The notes: generated by a model not told the origin, from the sequence alone. A stretch of DNA of 64,000 bases from Henriciella sp. (GCA_013213785.1 JABSPZ010000010.1:1-64000), one strand, 5' to 3'. Positions 1 through 8,595 are shown, counted from the stretch's first letter. Made by a program: numbers and translations.

Positions 1-483
1 CTCGCTGCCCGCATCATTGGCGCCGAAATCATGGTCATCCCAAGACACCATCATTGGGACGGTTTGGCGGACCTTTTGGAAGTCTTCGCGCGCGCCGAGA
101 TCAGCAAATGATTCCTGCACCTCGTCCAAAAGCGGCTGGTTATTGACGTAGCCTCGGCCATCACGGTCACCATAGACATTATCGCCCACCATCAGGAAGA
201 GATCAGCCTCCTCCGCCGGCAAGCTCATTAAAGCTGCCGAAGGGCCTTTTTCCTCGTCGAGGCACGAGCCGAGGAGAATCTTTGTGAGCACGGCATCTGA
301 GGCGGGAAGCGACATGCCAGCAGGCGCTTTCGGTAACGCACTATCTGGGATCGTGTCGTAGTAAGAGTCTAGCGCATCTTCGACAGTTTCCGGCGCTGGC
401 GTAAACAAACTGATGCCCCCGCCCTGCGTCGTACATCCTGTTAAAGCCAGCAAAGCAGCGCCCGCCAAAAATACCTGCTTCAT
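1..483 (-). CDS. PhoD-like alkaline phosphatase/phosphodiesterase lipoprotein (partial)
   Basis: The C-terminal part lies outside the window; the first 161 codons are present and have no stop. The N-terminus is a lipoprotein signal peptide with a lipobox LTGC ending at Cys17, so the mature protein is probably a membrane-anchored periplasmic lipoprotein. Two metal-site stretches of the PhoD/calcineurin-like family are visible: GDNVYGDRDG near residue 99 and VSWDDHDFGAND near the window edge. Family members release phosphate from phosphate esters or diesters; the substrate here cannot be told. The ORF track misses it because it is open at the window edge. The ATG at 483 is preceded by GGAGATGGGT, which supplies a GGAG ribosome binding site. 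Confidence 0.8.
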   Translation of the reverse strand, partial: MKQVFLAGAALLALTGCTTQGGGISLFTPAPETVEDALDSYYDTIPDSALPKAPAGMSLPASDAVLTKILLGSCLDEEKGPSAALMSLPAEEADLFLMVGDNVYGDRDGRGYVNNQPLLDEVQESFADLGAREDFQKVRQTVPMMVSWDDHDFGANDAGSE

Positions 484-691
484 ACCCATCTCCTAAAAAG
501 AACCAGTTGTGCTTCCTTATGCAGGAACCACGACAGGAATGTAACAGGATTCTGTGCTTCCGTTACCGAACACGACGATGACGCCTGTCTGCTCTTTATC
601 GATTGATATCTATGGCACTTTTTAACCTGCGCTTGACGGTTTGCACCTACTCCAAAGCGTTCGGGGACCAACATTAAATTGAGGGTGCCCC
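484..691. promoter_or_regulatory. Divergent intergenic region between PhoD-like gene and MFS gene
   Basis: This 208-base gap must hold the promoters of both divergent genes. I see a TTGACG near 630 that could be a -35 element for the transporter, but no convincing -10 at the right distance. The ORF-track entry on the minus strand here has no protein-like character. Confidence 0.35.
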
Positions 692-1951
692 ATGGATACT
701 TCCCCTAAACAGTCCCAGCTGAAAACGATTCTGGCTGGGTTTATCGGCAATGTCGCCGAATGGTACGATTTCGCGGTCTACGGATATTTCGCGGCCGTCA
801 TTGGTCCGCTTTTCTTTCCGTCAGACAATCCTGCTTTGTCCCTTATCGCCGCCTTTGGCGCGTTCGCGGCTGGATTTATTGTACGTCCGATGGGCGCAAT
901 CGTCTTCGGCTATATCGGAGACAAGCTCGGACGCGCCAAAGCGCTGTTTCTCTCGCTGGCCGCTATGGCCGTTCCGACGATCGCGATTGGCCTGCTGCCG
1001 ACCTATGAAGCGATCGGCATCGCCGCCCCAATTTTGCTCGTCCTGCTAAGGATGGTGCAAGGCCTCTCAGTCGGCGGTGAGTATACGAGCTCTATCGTCT
1101 ATCTGGTTGAACAAGCCCCCGTAAACCGGCGCGCTTTTATCGGAAGCTGGAGCAAAGTCGGCGCGACGACGGGTGTCCTCGTCGGATCAGCCGTCGGAGC
1201 CATTTTCACCTATTTCCTGGACGATGCGCAGATTTCAAGTTGGGGGTGGCGCGTTCCGTTTCTCTTAGGGTTCGTGGTTGCCCTGGCTGGTATACTATTC
1301 CGCCGCGCAATGGCGGCTGAACCAAAGAAAGAGATCTTGAAGAACCCCGTTAAAACGGCCTTCGCCAATTATTGGCGGCTGATTTTCAAAGTGACCGCAA
1401 TGAAGATCACCTTGGGCGTCGGCTTCTATGGGATTTTTGTCTATGCCGTGACCTATATTCGCGAGATTGATGGCTTCTCTGCCACCAGCGCTTTTCAGCT
1501 CAATCTAGCGGCAATGTTGGCCCTCGTGACCCTCCTGCCTCTTGCGTCTATTCTCTCCGATCGGATTGGACGTAAGCCATTGCTTCTCGCGGGCAGTGGT
1601 ACACTCGCCTTTGGTGGCATTCCGCTCTTCTTTTTGATCCACTCGACCTCACCCATGACCGTTTTGATGGGAGAAGTTGGGTTTGCCATCGGGATCGCCA
1701 TGTTCTCGGCGGGCGCGACGGCAACCGTCGTTGAGCTTGTGCCGTCTGAAACGCGATGCACGGTTGTTGCGATCGCTCACAACACGGCGATGGCTTTGTT
1801 TGGAGGAACGACGCCCTTGATCGCAGCGTGGCTTCTGACCTCGACTGGCGACCCGATCGCGCCCGGATATTGGATCGCGGGCGCAAGCCTGTTCAGCTTT
1901 TTTGCGATCCTCACGACCATCCCGGAAACCAGGGGACGCACGCTCGCCTAA
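692..1951 (+). CDS. MFS transporter, metabolite:H+ symporter (MHS/ProP-like) type
   Basis: A 419-residue, 12-helix inner-membrane transporter. The N-terminal GNVAEWYDFAVYGYF stretch is the hallmark of the MHS branch (ProP, KgtP, ShiA type), and the loop motif GDKLGRAK after TM2 and its repeat DRIGRKPLL after TM8 are the major-facilitator motif A copies. MHS proteins take up organic acids, betaines or similar small solutes with protons; which one is used here is unknown. It is monocistronic as far as can be seen: the next gene is convergent. The ATG at 692 follows GAGGGTGCCCC, a usable ribosome binding site. Confidence 0.85.
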   Translation: MDTSPKQSQLKTILAGFIGNVAEWYDFAVYGYFAAVIGPLFFPSDNPALSLIAAFGAFAAGFIVRPMGAIVFGYIGDKLGRAKALFLSLAAMAVPTIAIGLLPTYEAIGIAAPILLVLLRMVQGLSVGGEYTSSIVYLVEQAPVNRRAFIGSWSKVGATTGVLVGSAVGAIFTYFLDDAQISSWGWRVPFLLGFVVALAGILFRRAMAAEPKKEILKNPVKTAFANYWRLIFKVTAMKITLGVGFYGIFVYAVTYIREIDGFSATSAFQLNLAAMLALVTLLPLASILSDRIGRKPLLLAGSGTLAFGGIPLFFLIHSTSPMTVLMGEVGFAIGIAMFSAGATATVVELVPSETRCTVVAIAHNTAMALFGGTTPLIAAWLLTSTGDPIAPGYWIAGASLFSFFAILTTIPETRGRTLA

Positions 1952-2036
1952 AAACGTACGACGGAGGCTCGAACTGAAATCAGTTCAGTTTGGGCCTCCT
2001 ATCCGAAGGTCGTAGCCGCGGTTCGGGTCGTTTCGA

Positions 2037-2591
2037 TCAAACCCCGACAAATAGGTTCCACATCAATCGGCCCGGCAGGAAGGTGAACAGCCCTGCAATC
2101 GCCATCCCGCCAAGGAACATGCCCGTCATGGTTTGGCGGTGTTTCTTGACATCCCGGCGTCGGATCGCCGCGACACCAAATGGCAGTCCGATCAGTGTCC
2201 AAGCCGACAAAGCGTGGATGGGGCTGTGGGCATTCTGGAAGATCCCAGTGATGAAGAAGGATGAAACGGCCGTCACTGACATCGCCGCAATCCAGGTCCA
2301 GCCGAGTGTTTTGTGAAACCGAAACCCTTTGGGGGCCGCCAGCAGTACAAGTCCGATAAAGAAAGCACTCAAAGCGCCAGCAACATGGATTTGAATTTGA
2401 ACCGGCGCCTGAAGTAGCGGCGTCAAATCAATTCGAAAATGCGGATTGAGATCCGGCTGGGCGGCCAGGATGAAATAGCTCACGACGAGGTAGATCGCGA
2501 ACGCAACTCCCAGCTGCCACGCCCACCAAGGCGTGGCTTTCACAAGAGCGCGAGGAGAGAGTGTTGGAGGAAACGCTGTTCTTATAGTCAT
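2037..2591 (-). CDS. DUF2306-type multipass membrane protein
   Basis: About 184 residues with several hydrophobic helices; it resembles the DUF2306 family of predicted membrane proteins. I set the start at the ATG at 2591 (MTIRTAF) rather than the ORF-track start, because the upstream codons run into the preceding gene. It sits 11 bases after the carotenoid oxygenase stop and is probably the last gene of a DUF2141-oxygenase-DUF2306 operon. Function unknown; a role alongside the oxygenase is only inferred from linkage. Confidence 0.65.
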   Translation of the reverse strand: MTIRTAFPPTLSPRALVKATPWWAWQLGVAFAIYLVVSYFILAAQPDLNPHFRIDLTPLLQAPVQIQIHVAGALSAFFIGLVLLAAPKGFRFHKTLGWTWIAAMSVTAVSSFFITGIFQNAHSPIHALSAWTLIGLPFGVAAIRRRDVKKHRQTMTGMFLGGMAIAGLFTFLPGRLMWNLFVGV

Positions 2592-2602
2592 TATCCCTCT
2601 CC

Positions 2603-4081
2603 TCACGCCCAAGTTCCGTGGAAGCCTAGCGGCCAGGCATAGTCGGCCTGCCAGATACAAACCGGACCATCGCTGACATTTGCGGCATCAAAGACGCAGA
2701 TCTCTCTGACACCTGACTTGATATTCAAAACCGGCCCCACCAACCAAGAGTCGAGATCTGATTGACCGCCCGCTTTGGGCACGAAAAGGAACTCTTCAAC
2801 CATGCGGTTATCGCCGAACATGAAGGACTGGCTTTCGCCACTGGTCCAATTGTGAACCGCAAGCGCTGTGCTGCCGGGGCGGTTCGCGGAGGCGCCGCTC
2901 GCGAGTGCAACCAGGTTGCGATGCTTGCCGCGGAAGCGCGGGTCGACCTGCGGAAACTCGCCAATCACACCTGTTTCGATCAGTTTGGCATCGCCCTGCG
3001 GCGGGATCTCAACCAGTGTCAGTATCCCTTCTTCAGACGCATATTCGCCGATCCATTCGCCGCGAATTTCGGCGGTACCGCCGTCTACACCCAGCACAGG
3101 TTCTTTATAGAAAGCCGCATCGAACTTGATCGTTCCGTCGCTTTCCTCCCAGGCAGATCCCGTATGATAGAACATGCGCGGAGGGGCCTGGACCCAGCGC
3201 TGATTGGAGAAATCATCCTTATCAACGATGAGCATTTGCAATCCGTGCTGAGGCTGCCACTCAAAACCAGCAACGACAGGCGGGATGAAGGTCTCATTGA
3301 TCCAGGGCTGCACAAGGATGATCAGGTGGCGCTCGCTCATCGTCCAATCGTGGATGTACGCCGCACGGCCAATATCCACCATGCCGAAATCTTCCAGCGC
3401 GCCATTTGCGCCGATCCGATAGATACCGACCCTTGAGCCGCCGACCGCGAGATTCCAAACCCGGCCATCTGGCTCGACTTTAGGGTGGGCCAGGAACGGC
3501 ATCCCCTTCAAATCATCGCGCCAGGTTTTGAGCCCTTTGGTTTCGAGCGTTTCAGCATCCATAGAGAAAGCAGATCCAGCTTCCCATAGGGCCAAAAGCT
3601 CACCATTGACCACCAAAACCGACGTGTTCGCGGCATTCGTATCGTCAGCGCTTTGAACTGAATAGCTCTCATCGCCAATTGTTCCGAAACCAGGCGCGAG
3701 GAAGGCTTGAGCGGCTTGCTCCTCTTGGCGCTTACGAGTTTCGACGAAGCGCGCTTGGTGCACAGCCTGTCCATCCTCGATCGCGATCCGGTGGATCAGA
3801 CCGTCTCCATCAAACCAGTGGCTGGCATGTTGATCGCCATAGCTGAGCTGCGCAGGGCCGTTTCGATACAGGCTCCCCTTCAGATCAGACGGAGCTTTGC
3901 CAAACACCAGTTTCATCTGAGACGGCTCATATCCATTGACCGGGGCATTTTGGTAGCCGAGGTGCCACGCTGGCATCTTATTGGTTTCCGCTGAGGCGTT
4001 AAGACCAAAGCTCGCACCTACTGCCCCAGCAAATCCGGCACCAAGGCCCGCTTCCATAAAGTGACGACGTGACAGGTTCAT
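2603..4081 (-). CDS. Carotenoid oxygenase family protein (RPE65/lignostilbene dioxygenase fold), Tat-exported
   Basis: A 492-residue non-haem iron dioxygenase that would cleave a conjugated double bond in a carotenoid, apocarotenoid or stilbene. All four expected iron-ligand histidines appear in family contexts: AHPK (about residue 199), YIHDW (about 243), FYHTGSAWE (about 305) and GFHGTW at the extreme C-terminus. The N-terminus SRRHFMEAGLGAGFAG is a twin-arginine signal, so the folded, metal-loaded enzyme is probably exported to the periplasm. It lies 29 bases after a DUF2141 gene and 11 before a DUF2306 gene. GGAGGAAG precedes the ATG. No carotenoid synthesis genes are in the window, so the substrate is open. 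Confidence 0.85.
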   Translation of the reverse strand: MNLSRRHFMEAGLGAGFAGAVGASFGLNASAETNKMPAWHLGYQNAPVNGYEPSQMKLVFGKAPSDLKGSLYRNGPAQLSYGDQHASHWFDGDGLIHRIAIEDGQAVHQARFVETRKRQEEQAAQAFLAPGFGTIGDESYSVQSADDTNAANTSVLVVNGELLALWEAGSAFSMDAETLETKGLKTWRDDLKGMPFLAHPKVEPDGRVWNLAVGGSRVGIYRIGANGALEDFGMVDIGRAAYIHDWTMSERHLIILVQPWINETFIPPVVAGFEWQPQHGLQMLIVDKDDFSNQRWVQAPPRMFYHTGSAWEESDGTIKFDAAFYKEPVLGVDGGTAEIRGEWIGEYASEEGILTLVEIPPQGDAKLIETGVIGEFPQVDPRFRGKHRNLVALASGASANRPGSTALAVHNWTSGESQSFMFGDNRMVEEFLFVPKAGGQSDLDSWLVGPVLNIKSGVREICVFDAANVSDGPVCIWQADYAWPLGFHGTWA

Positions 4082-4110
4082 AATATCTTCCTCCAGCTCG
4101 GGGTGTACGA

Positions 4111-4533
4111 TTAGTTCAGCTTGATCGTGTGAACTGTGCCGTCAGCATCAACCGTGAATTTGGCGGCTTTCCATTTGGCTGGCCCAAACCGACCTTTTGC
4201 GTCATTTGAAAAGGCGAATGGCTCAGTCGGCATCCCAAACGGATTCGTGTTCATTTCGCCATCATCATTGACGTCATGATAGAGTTTCACGGCATATTCA
4301 CCGGGCTCCAGCCCTTCAAAAGTGACCGTGACGTCATTGCCTTCGACTTTCAGGTTTGCCCCGTCCACGGCACCGTCACCATTATAAGTCGCCTCGTCAA
4401 AGAGACCGAGGACGATCGTACCTTGTGTCCGCGCAATGCTTTCAACATTGACTGTGAGGTCTGAAGCAAGAGCGATTGGGGTTGCGATCATGCTTGCGGC
4501 GATCAAAGCGGCGAAAGAAGCGGTGCGGGTCAT
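4111..4533 (-). CDS. DUF2141 domain secreted protein
   Basis: A 140-residue exported protein with a Sec signal peptide ending near ALASDLTV. The rest matches the DUF2141 pattern: a beta-sandwich with EGLEPGEYAVKLYHDVNDDGEMNTN, where the DVNDDGEMN segment looks like a calcium-type loop, and a PTEPFAFSNDAKGRFGPA segment typical of the family. The start is the ATG at 4533 (MTRTASF); the longer ORF-track start adds an unlikely leader. It is the first gene of the operon with the carotenoid oxygenase and is divergent from the LytTR regulator. Molecular function unknown. Confidence 0.8.
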   Translation of the reverse strand: MTRTASFAALIAASMIATPIALASDLTVNVESIARTQGTIVLGLFDEATYNGDGAVDGANLKVEGNDVTVTFEGLEPGEYAVKLYHDVNDDGEMNTNPFGMPTEPFAFSNDAKGRFGPAKWKAAKFTVDADGTVHTIKLN

Positions 4534-4642
4534 ATTGTGTCTCCAGTTTGAATAGGTTCGAGCAGATTTGCCTGCTGTGAGAAGAGACATGACAGGGATT
4601 GAGAGGCGCCGCATCGCGTTCTACGTCTGAGGACTAGAATCC

Positions 4643-4674
4643 TTCGCGAAATGCAGCCATTGTCGTTCGCGAAA
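4643..4674. promoter_or_regulatory. Two direct copies of TTCGCGAAA, candidate LytTR operator
   Basis: TTCGCGAAA occurs at 4643-4651 and again at 4666-4674, 23 bases apart, in the 164-base divergent region between the DUF2141 gene and the LytTR gene. LytTR-family regulators commonly bind pairs of direct repeats about two helical turns apart, which is what suggests the assignment. The binding itself is inferred. Confidence 0.4.
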
Positions 4675-4697
4675 CGTGAATAAAGAGGCTCTGCAGT

Positions 4698-5432
4698 TTG
4701 CGTATCGCGAGTGACATCGGTCGGTTTTGCGCCATCGTTATTGGGCTTGGGCTGATTTTCGCCTGGCTCGGCGTCTATAATACCGGACGGCTCCCCTTCT
4801 ATCAGGGATTCATCTTCTGGACGTCGACCATGGCGGTTGGCGCTGGAACTTCGGTTCTGATCGGACCCCTTGTTTGGGGTCCACGGTTCGAAGAGATGCC
4901 CGCCATTTTCAAAATTGGCATAGCGGCGGCGATCATCTCCATCCCGGTGACGCTGACACTCATGATATTCTTCAGCCTCGATCCTTGGTCGCTCTTCAGG
5001 TTCTTCATTCAGTATGCCTACGTGTTGGTCATCTCCGTGATCGTCACGACCGGGGCTTATGTGCGAGAGTCCATGATCTCAAAAGCGGCGGCGCCTGAAA
5101 CAGATGACAATCCGGTTGCGACCTTTCTGGAGCGCCTTCCGCTTAAGTTTCGCGCCGCTGAATTGCACGCCATCTCTTCCGAAGATCATTATCTCCGGGT
5201 TCATACCAGCCTCGGTGAGGAAATGATTTTAATGCGTCTGGCCGATGCTGTGCGCGAACTGAACGGCGCGGATGGCCTGCAAGTTCATCGCTCATGGTGG
5301 GTGGCGAAATCTGGCGTCACGGATGAGAAGCGCGTGGATGGACGAAGCCTTCTCATTCTACCATCTGGCACCGAGGTTCCCGTCTCGCGCAGTTATCGTG
5401 GAAGAGCGAAAGACGCCGGTCTGATCCGTTAG
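4698..5432 (+). CDS. Membrane-bound LytTR-domain transcriptional regulator
   Basis: A 244-residue protein: four predicted transmembrane helices in residues 8-125, then a LytTR DNA-binding domain from about residue 145 to the end, with the typical ISSEDHYLRVHTS and LQVHRSWWVAK strands. It probably binds DNA from the membrane and senses an unknown envelope signal. The track start is a TTG at 4698 preceded by AAAGAGG at about nine bases, and the first helix starts right after it, so I keep this start. Divergent from the DUF2141-carotenoid oxygenase operon, which is its most likely target. Confidence 0.8.
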   Translation: MRIASDIGRFCAIVIGLGLIFAWLGVYNTGRLPFYQGFIFWTSTMAVGAGTSVLIGPLVWGPRFEEMPAIFKIGIAAAIISIPVTLTLMIFFSLDPWSLFRFFIQYAYVLVISVIVTTGAYVRESMISKAAAPETDDNPVATFLERLPLKFRAAELHAISSEDHYLRVHTSLGEEMILMRLADAVRELNGADGLQVHRSWWVAKSGVTDEKRVDGRSLLILPSGTEVPVSRSYRGRAKDAGLIR

Positions 5433-5572
5433 CGAACGCGACCCTCAAATCGCCCTATTCAAAACACGCATAGCCCCTATTCGGTATACACAGTGTTCAT
5501 CAAGGACGTTCGTCCCCATCTAGCCGTCAACGAAAGATAACGGCGAGATCGCCAGAAGACGAAAGCAAGACG

Positions 5573-5686
5573 ATGAGCAACAATCACATTTTCACCCGCA
5601 GCCTGACCCTCCTATTCACCGGCGTAACCGCCGTCACTCTGTTCCTGGTCGCCTTTGCGCCGAGTGCCCCCCTGTTTGCGGGCTAA
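5573..5686 (+). CDS. Possible 37-residue small membrane/exported protein
   Basis: Too short for the ORF track. The frame ATGAGCAACAATCACATT begins a protein that is nearly all one hydrophobic segment (LTLLFTGVTAVTLFLVAFA) after a short polar head with one Arg, and ends at TAA. It occupies the otherwise empty 364-base gap between the LytTR gene and the next gene. A clear ribosome binding site is missing (only GAAAGCAAG upstream), so expression is uncertain. The rest of the gap holds only short hairpins such as GGACGTTCGTCC near 5504 and nothing I recognise. Confidence 0.4.
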   Translation: MSNNHIFTRSLTLLFTGVTAVTLFLVAFAPSAPLFAG

Positions 5687-5796
5687 GCAGATTCTAAACC
5701 TAAATTTGGTCGCACTTTAAGAATTTAACCTGGTTCAATAACGCGATCTAAAAACAAACTTGCGATTATGACGCCTTGAAAAAGATTGGGGATTTC

Positions 5797-6672
5797 ATGG
5801 CGCGGTACAGTTCTACGAATTCATCTGGCAACCTGTTTGCCGTCCTCGTTGCACTTCTGGCGATTGGTCTGTTTACAGCCATCGTCATGTGGCCGAGCGG
5901 AAATTCGACGAAAATCGTCAGCAACGGTCTTCCCGACACGCTCCTGACGCAAACGCTAGATGACCCAGAAACGCATGAATATCTCACCGCGCTTCACCGT
6001 GTGAAACCGGACATCGCAAATCGACTGAATGAACGTGCCGACGCCGCGATTTCCGATGGCGCAAGCAATGAAGAGCTTGCAGCCCTCATCCTCGAAACTT
6101 ACAGCACCGGCGTCGAAGAGGATGTGAAACATCTGATCCGAGCGGATGTGAAACACTTCGAGAAAATCCTGCAGATGTCTCAGCGTGGGCTGTCCACGCT
6201 CTCGAGCAAAGCGCCGAAATATTGCCGCCCCGCGAGCTATGTTCGTTTCACCGACATGGAACCCGAGGAAATTGCCAATGAGATGTCTGGCCTCTTTGGC
6301 TATGGCACTGAAGGCTATGACTGGATACTTCGGTTCAATGTGGTGACCCTGGAAGCTATCGAAAGCGGCCGCGACAACCCGCAAAAGTATGGGCGCCTCA
6401 CAGCCAGCGATCAAATGGCGCTTCAAAACACAATGATGAAAATGATGACCAACCCTCAGGTCTCGCGTCTAATGCAACTGCAGGGCCGCTCTGAAGCGGA
6501 GCAGAAGCGTGCTGCGATGACGATGAATTTCTGCGGCCTGGGATCAGATGTTCTGACGGCGATCAACAACCTTCCAGCTGAGACGAAGACACGTCTCTTG
6601 GGAGAGCTTCAGCATCAAGCCAAGAGCGGTGATTTCGGGCGTTTGCTTAGAACGGTTCAAAGCGGCATTTAG
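5797..6672 (+). CDS. Uncharacterised single-pass membrane protein
   Basis: About 291 residues. A short basic-polar N-terminus is followed by one transmembrane helix (LFAVLVALLAIGLFTAIVMW) and a long, mostly helical, soluble domain that should face the periplasm. The soluble part contains two Cys (KYCRP and NFCGLG contexts) that could pair. I recognise no family. I chose the ATG at 5797, which follows TTGGGGATTTC; the ORF track begins seven codons earlier at a TTG with no ribosome binding site. Convergent with the SpoU methylase gene. Confidence 0.6.
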   Translation: MARYSSTNSSGNLFAVLVALLAIGLFTAIVMWPSGNSTKIVSNGLPDTLLTQTLDDPETHEYLTALHRVKPDIANRLNERADAAISDGASNEELAALILETYSTGVEEDVKHLIRADVKHFEKILQMSQRGLSTLSSKAPKYCRPASYVRFTDMEPEEIANEMSGLFGYGTEGYDWILRFNVVTLEAIESGRDNPQKYGRLTASDQMALQNTMMKMMTNPQVSRLMQLQGRSEAEQKRAAMTMNFCGLGSDVLTAINNLPAETKTRLLGELQHQAKSGDFGRLLRTVQSGI

Positions 6673-6681
6673 CCAGCATTT

Positions 6682-7164
6682 CTAAGCGTTCGGGCCGCCC
6701 GGCATGATCGGGCGGTCGCGCCAAGCTCCCATGCTGCGCACACGGTCATACATGACCAGCGCACCTGCCAGACTGACATTGATGCAAAACTTGGTCGGGA
6801 TCTTCACGATTTGATCGCACCGGGCGACCATTTCGTCTGAAAGATTACCGCGCTCAGGCCCGAGCACATAAGCGGCCATGCGCGGATGTTTAAACTCCGG
6901 CAGTTCGACCGCATCGTCCGTGAGTTCGATTCCAACCAGCTGGCAGCCTTTTGGGAACACCATTTCGTCCATTGAGTCCCAGGCGTAGTAAGGCACATTC
7001 TTGAACGTCCGAGATGTGTCCGCGAGATTGGCAATCTTGGTTCGGTCTGCAGCTTCAACGGAAAAGACAAAACTCGCGCCAAATGCATTAGCGGTGCGCA
7101 TCAACGCGCCCAAATTCATTGGCTTTGAGATACCCTCAGCCCCGATCGCGAAATAGCCCTTCAT
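6682..7164 (-). CDS. SpoU/TrmH-family RNA 2'-O-methyltransferase
   Basis: A compact 160-residue SPOUT methylase. The three SpoU motifs are present in order: NLGALMRTANAFGA near residue 17 (motif 1), YVLGPERGNLS near 98 (motif 2) and IPTKFCINVSLAGALVMYD near 122 (motif 3). These bind S-adenosylmethionine in a trefoil knot and position the ribose. Members methylate tRNA or rRNA ribose 2'-OH; the RNA target is not deducible. It has no N-terminal RNA-binding extension, unlike RlmB. Its ATG overlaps the stop of the upstream gene (TGATG), so the two are translationally coupled. Confidence 0.85.
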   Translation of the reverse strand: MKGYFAIGAEGISKPMNLGALMRTANAFGASFVFSVEAADRTKIANLADTSRTFKNVPYYAWDSMDEMVFPKGCQLVGIELTDDAVELPEFKHPRMAAYVLGPERGNLSDEMVARCDQIVKIPTKFCINVSLAGALVMYDRVRSMGAWRDRPIMPGGPNA

Positions 7165-7520
7165 CAGATCACTCCTAAAACAAATCTGCCCATAACGAGG
7201 AGGGCGAAAAGCAAGACGGGCGTGACCACGCTATAGCGCCGTGCTGTCCGCAAATGGGATAATGGGTTGGGATAGGTCGTTCGCAAATGCTCGATCGCGT
7301 CAGATAGTTCAGATGGCGCGCTATCCGGAATAGGCGCTTCACTCGCCGCGGCTACGACCGCTTCATTCGCTTTAACACGGTCCTCAAATTCCGGGCGCCA
7401 AGCTTTGAGCGCTCGGCGCAAAACCAAAGCGATCATCATCCGCATTTGCACAGCCAAAGCGAAGGCAAAGCCGACGCTGCCGAGCAGGATCCAGAAAATC
7501 ACGATTTTCGCCAAGCGCAC
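7164..7520 (-). CDS. Small two-helix membrane protein of unknown function
   Basis: 118 residues with one transmembrane helix at the N-terminus (IVIFWILLGSVGFAFALAV) and one at the C-terminus (YSVVTPVLLFALLVMGRFVL), joined by a charged cytoplasmic or periplasmic loop. The start codon is GTG at 7520. Its stop overlaps the start of the SpoU gene by one base, so it is the first gene of a two-gene operon. No family recognised. Confidence 0.65.
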   Translation of the reverse strand: MRLAKIVIFWILLGSVGFAFALAVQMRMMIALVLRRALKAWRPEFEDRVKANEAVVAAASEAPIPDSAPSELSDAIEHLRTTYPNPLSHLRTARRYSVVTPVLLFALLVMGRFVLGVI

Positions 7521-7602
7521 ATCTCCGCTACGTCAGACCTTCACAGCGCCGGTTGCCATGGCTACGAAGCTGACGTCAACGAAAGAGATGAGGAAACCCA
7601 AG

Positions 7603-8595
7603 ATGAAAGCCCTGCTCTCGAAAGCCCCAGGCGGCACAGATACTTTGGTTCTGGAAGAGATTGAAAGCCCAACCCCAGGCAAAGGCGAGGTGGTTATCCA
7701 AGTCAAAGCCATCGGCGTGAACTTTCCGGATACCCTGATCATTCAGGACCTATATCAGTTTAAGCCAGAGCGCCCGTTCAGTCCTGGCGGTGAGGTTTCT
7801 GGCGTTGTGTCTGCGGTCGGTGAAGGCGTCTCTCACCTGCAAGTTGGTCAGCGCGTCATCGGCTCCTGCGGCTGGGGCGGCATGCGCGAAGAAATGACGC
7901 TCGAGGCCGGACGCTGCATCCCGATCCCGGACACCGTCCCGTTTGATGAGGCGGCAGCCTTCGTCATGACTTACGGCACGTCTTACTATGCCTTGAAAGA
8001 TCGCGCGAATCCGAAGCCGGGTGAAAAACTCCTGGTGCTCGGCGCAGCAGGCGGCGTCGGCATCGCGGCGGTCGAGCTTGGCAAAGCCATGGGCTTGGAA
8101 GTGATCGCAGCGTGTTCAACGCAAGAGAAAGTCGACTTCTGCCTTTCCAAAGGCGCTGACAAAGGCCTCGTCTATGAAAAAGGCGAGCTGGATCGCGCGC
8201 AGCAAAAAGAGTTCTCAAACCAAATCAAAGAAGTCAGCGGCGGCGGCGTCGACATCATTTATGATGCTGTCGGCGGCAACTATGCTGAGCCATCTGTGCG
8301 CGCGATGAATTGGGAAGGACGCTACCTCGTCATCGGTTTCCCAGCTGGTATTCCAAAGATTCCGCTGAACCTCACCCTGCTCAAGTCTTGCGACATTCGC
8401 GGTGTATTCTGGGGCGCCGCAGTGGCGCGCGATCCGGCAGCAAATCAGCAAAATCTCGCTGAAATGTTCGCCATGTACCAAGAAGGTAAGATCAAACCAC
8501 ACGTCTCTGAAACCTTCCCGCTTGAGCGCGGTGGTGAGGCGATCCAATATCTGATCGACCGCAAAGCGCTCGGTAAGGTCGTCGTGACCGTCTAG
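7603..8595 (+). CDS. NADPH:quinone oxidoreductase-type MDR dehydrogenase
   Basis: About 330 residues of the zinc-free quinone oxidoreductase branch of the medium-chain dehydrogenase family. Visible features are GVNFPDTLIIQ near residue 39, PGGEVSGVVSAVGEGV near 58, and the nucleotide-binding glycine motif LGAAGGVGIAAVELGKAMG near 145. It would reduce quinones or alpha,beta-unsaturated carbonyls with NAD(P)H; the physiological substrate is unknown. The start is the ATG at 7603 (MKALLSKAPGG), preceded by GAGGAAACCCAAG; the ORF-track start 198 bases upstream reads through the neighbouring gene's leader. Followed by a strong hairpin. Confidence 0.85.
   Translation: MKALLSKAPGGTDTLVLEEIESPTPGKGEVVIQVKAIGVNFPDTLIIQDLYQFKPERPFSPGGEVSGVVSAVGEGVSHLQVGQRVIGSCGWGGMREEMTLEAGRCIPIPDTVPFDEAAAFVMTYGTSYYALKDRANPKPGEKLLVLGAAGGVGIAAVELGKAMGLEVIAACSTQEKVDFCLSKGADKGLVYEKGELDRAQQKEFSNQIKEVSGGGVDIIYDAVGGNYAEPSVRAMNWEGRYLVIGFPAGIPKIPLNLTLLKSCDIRGVFWGAAVARDPAANQQNLAEMFAMYQEGKIKPHVSETFPLERGGEAIQYLIDRKALGKVVVTV

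Noticed and set aside
480-674. 64-residue minus-strand ORF overlapping the PhoD-like start
   Set aside because: Not protein-like and lies in the promoter region; the real gene starts at 483 in another frame.
2762-3436. 224-residue plus-strand ORF inside the carotenoid oxygenase gene
   Set aside because: It is antisense to a gene with intact catalytic motifs and has no family features or ribosome binding site.
6693-6714. GCCGCCCG-N6-CGGGCGG hairpin as a terminator
   Set aside because: It lies inside the end of the SpoU methylase gene and has no T-run on either strand.
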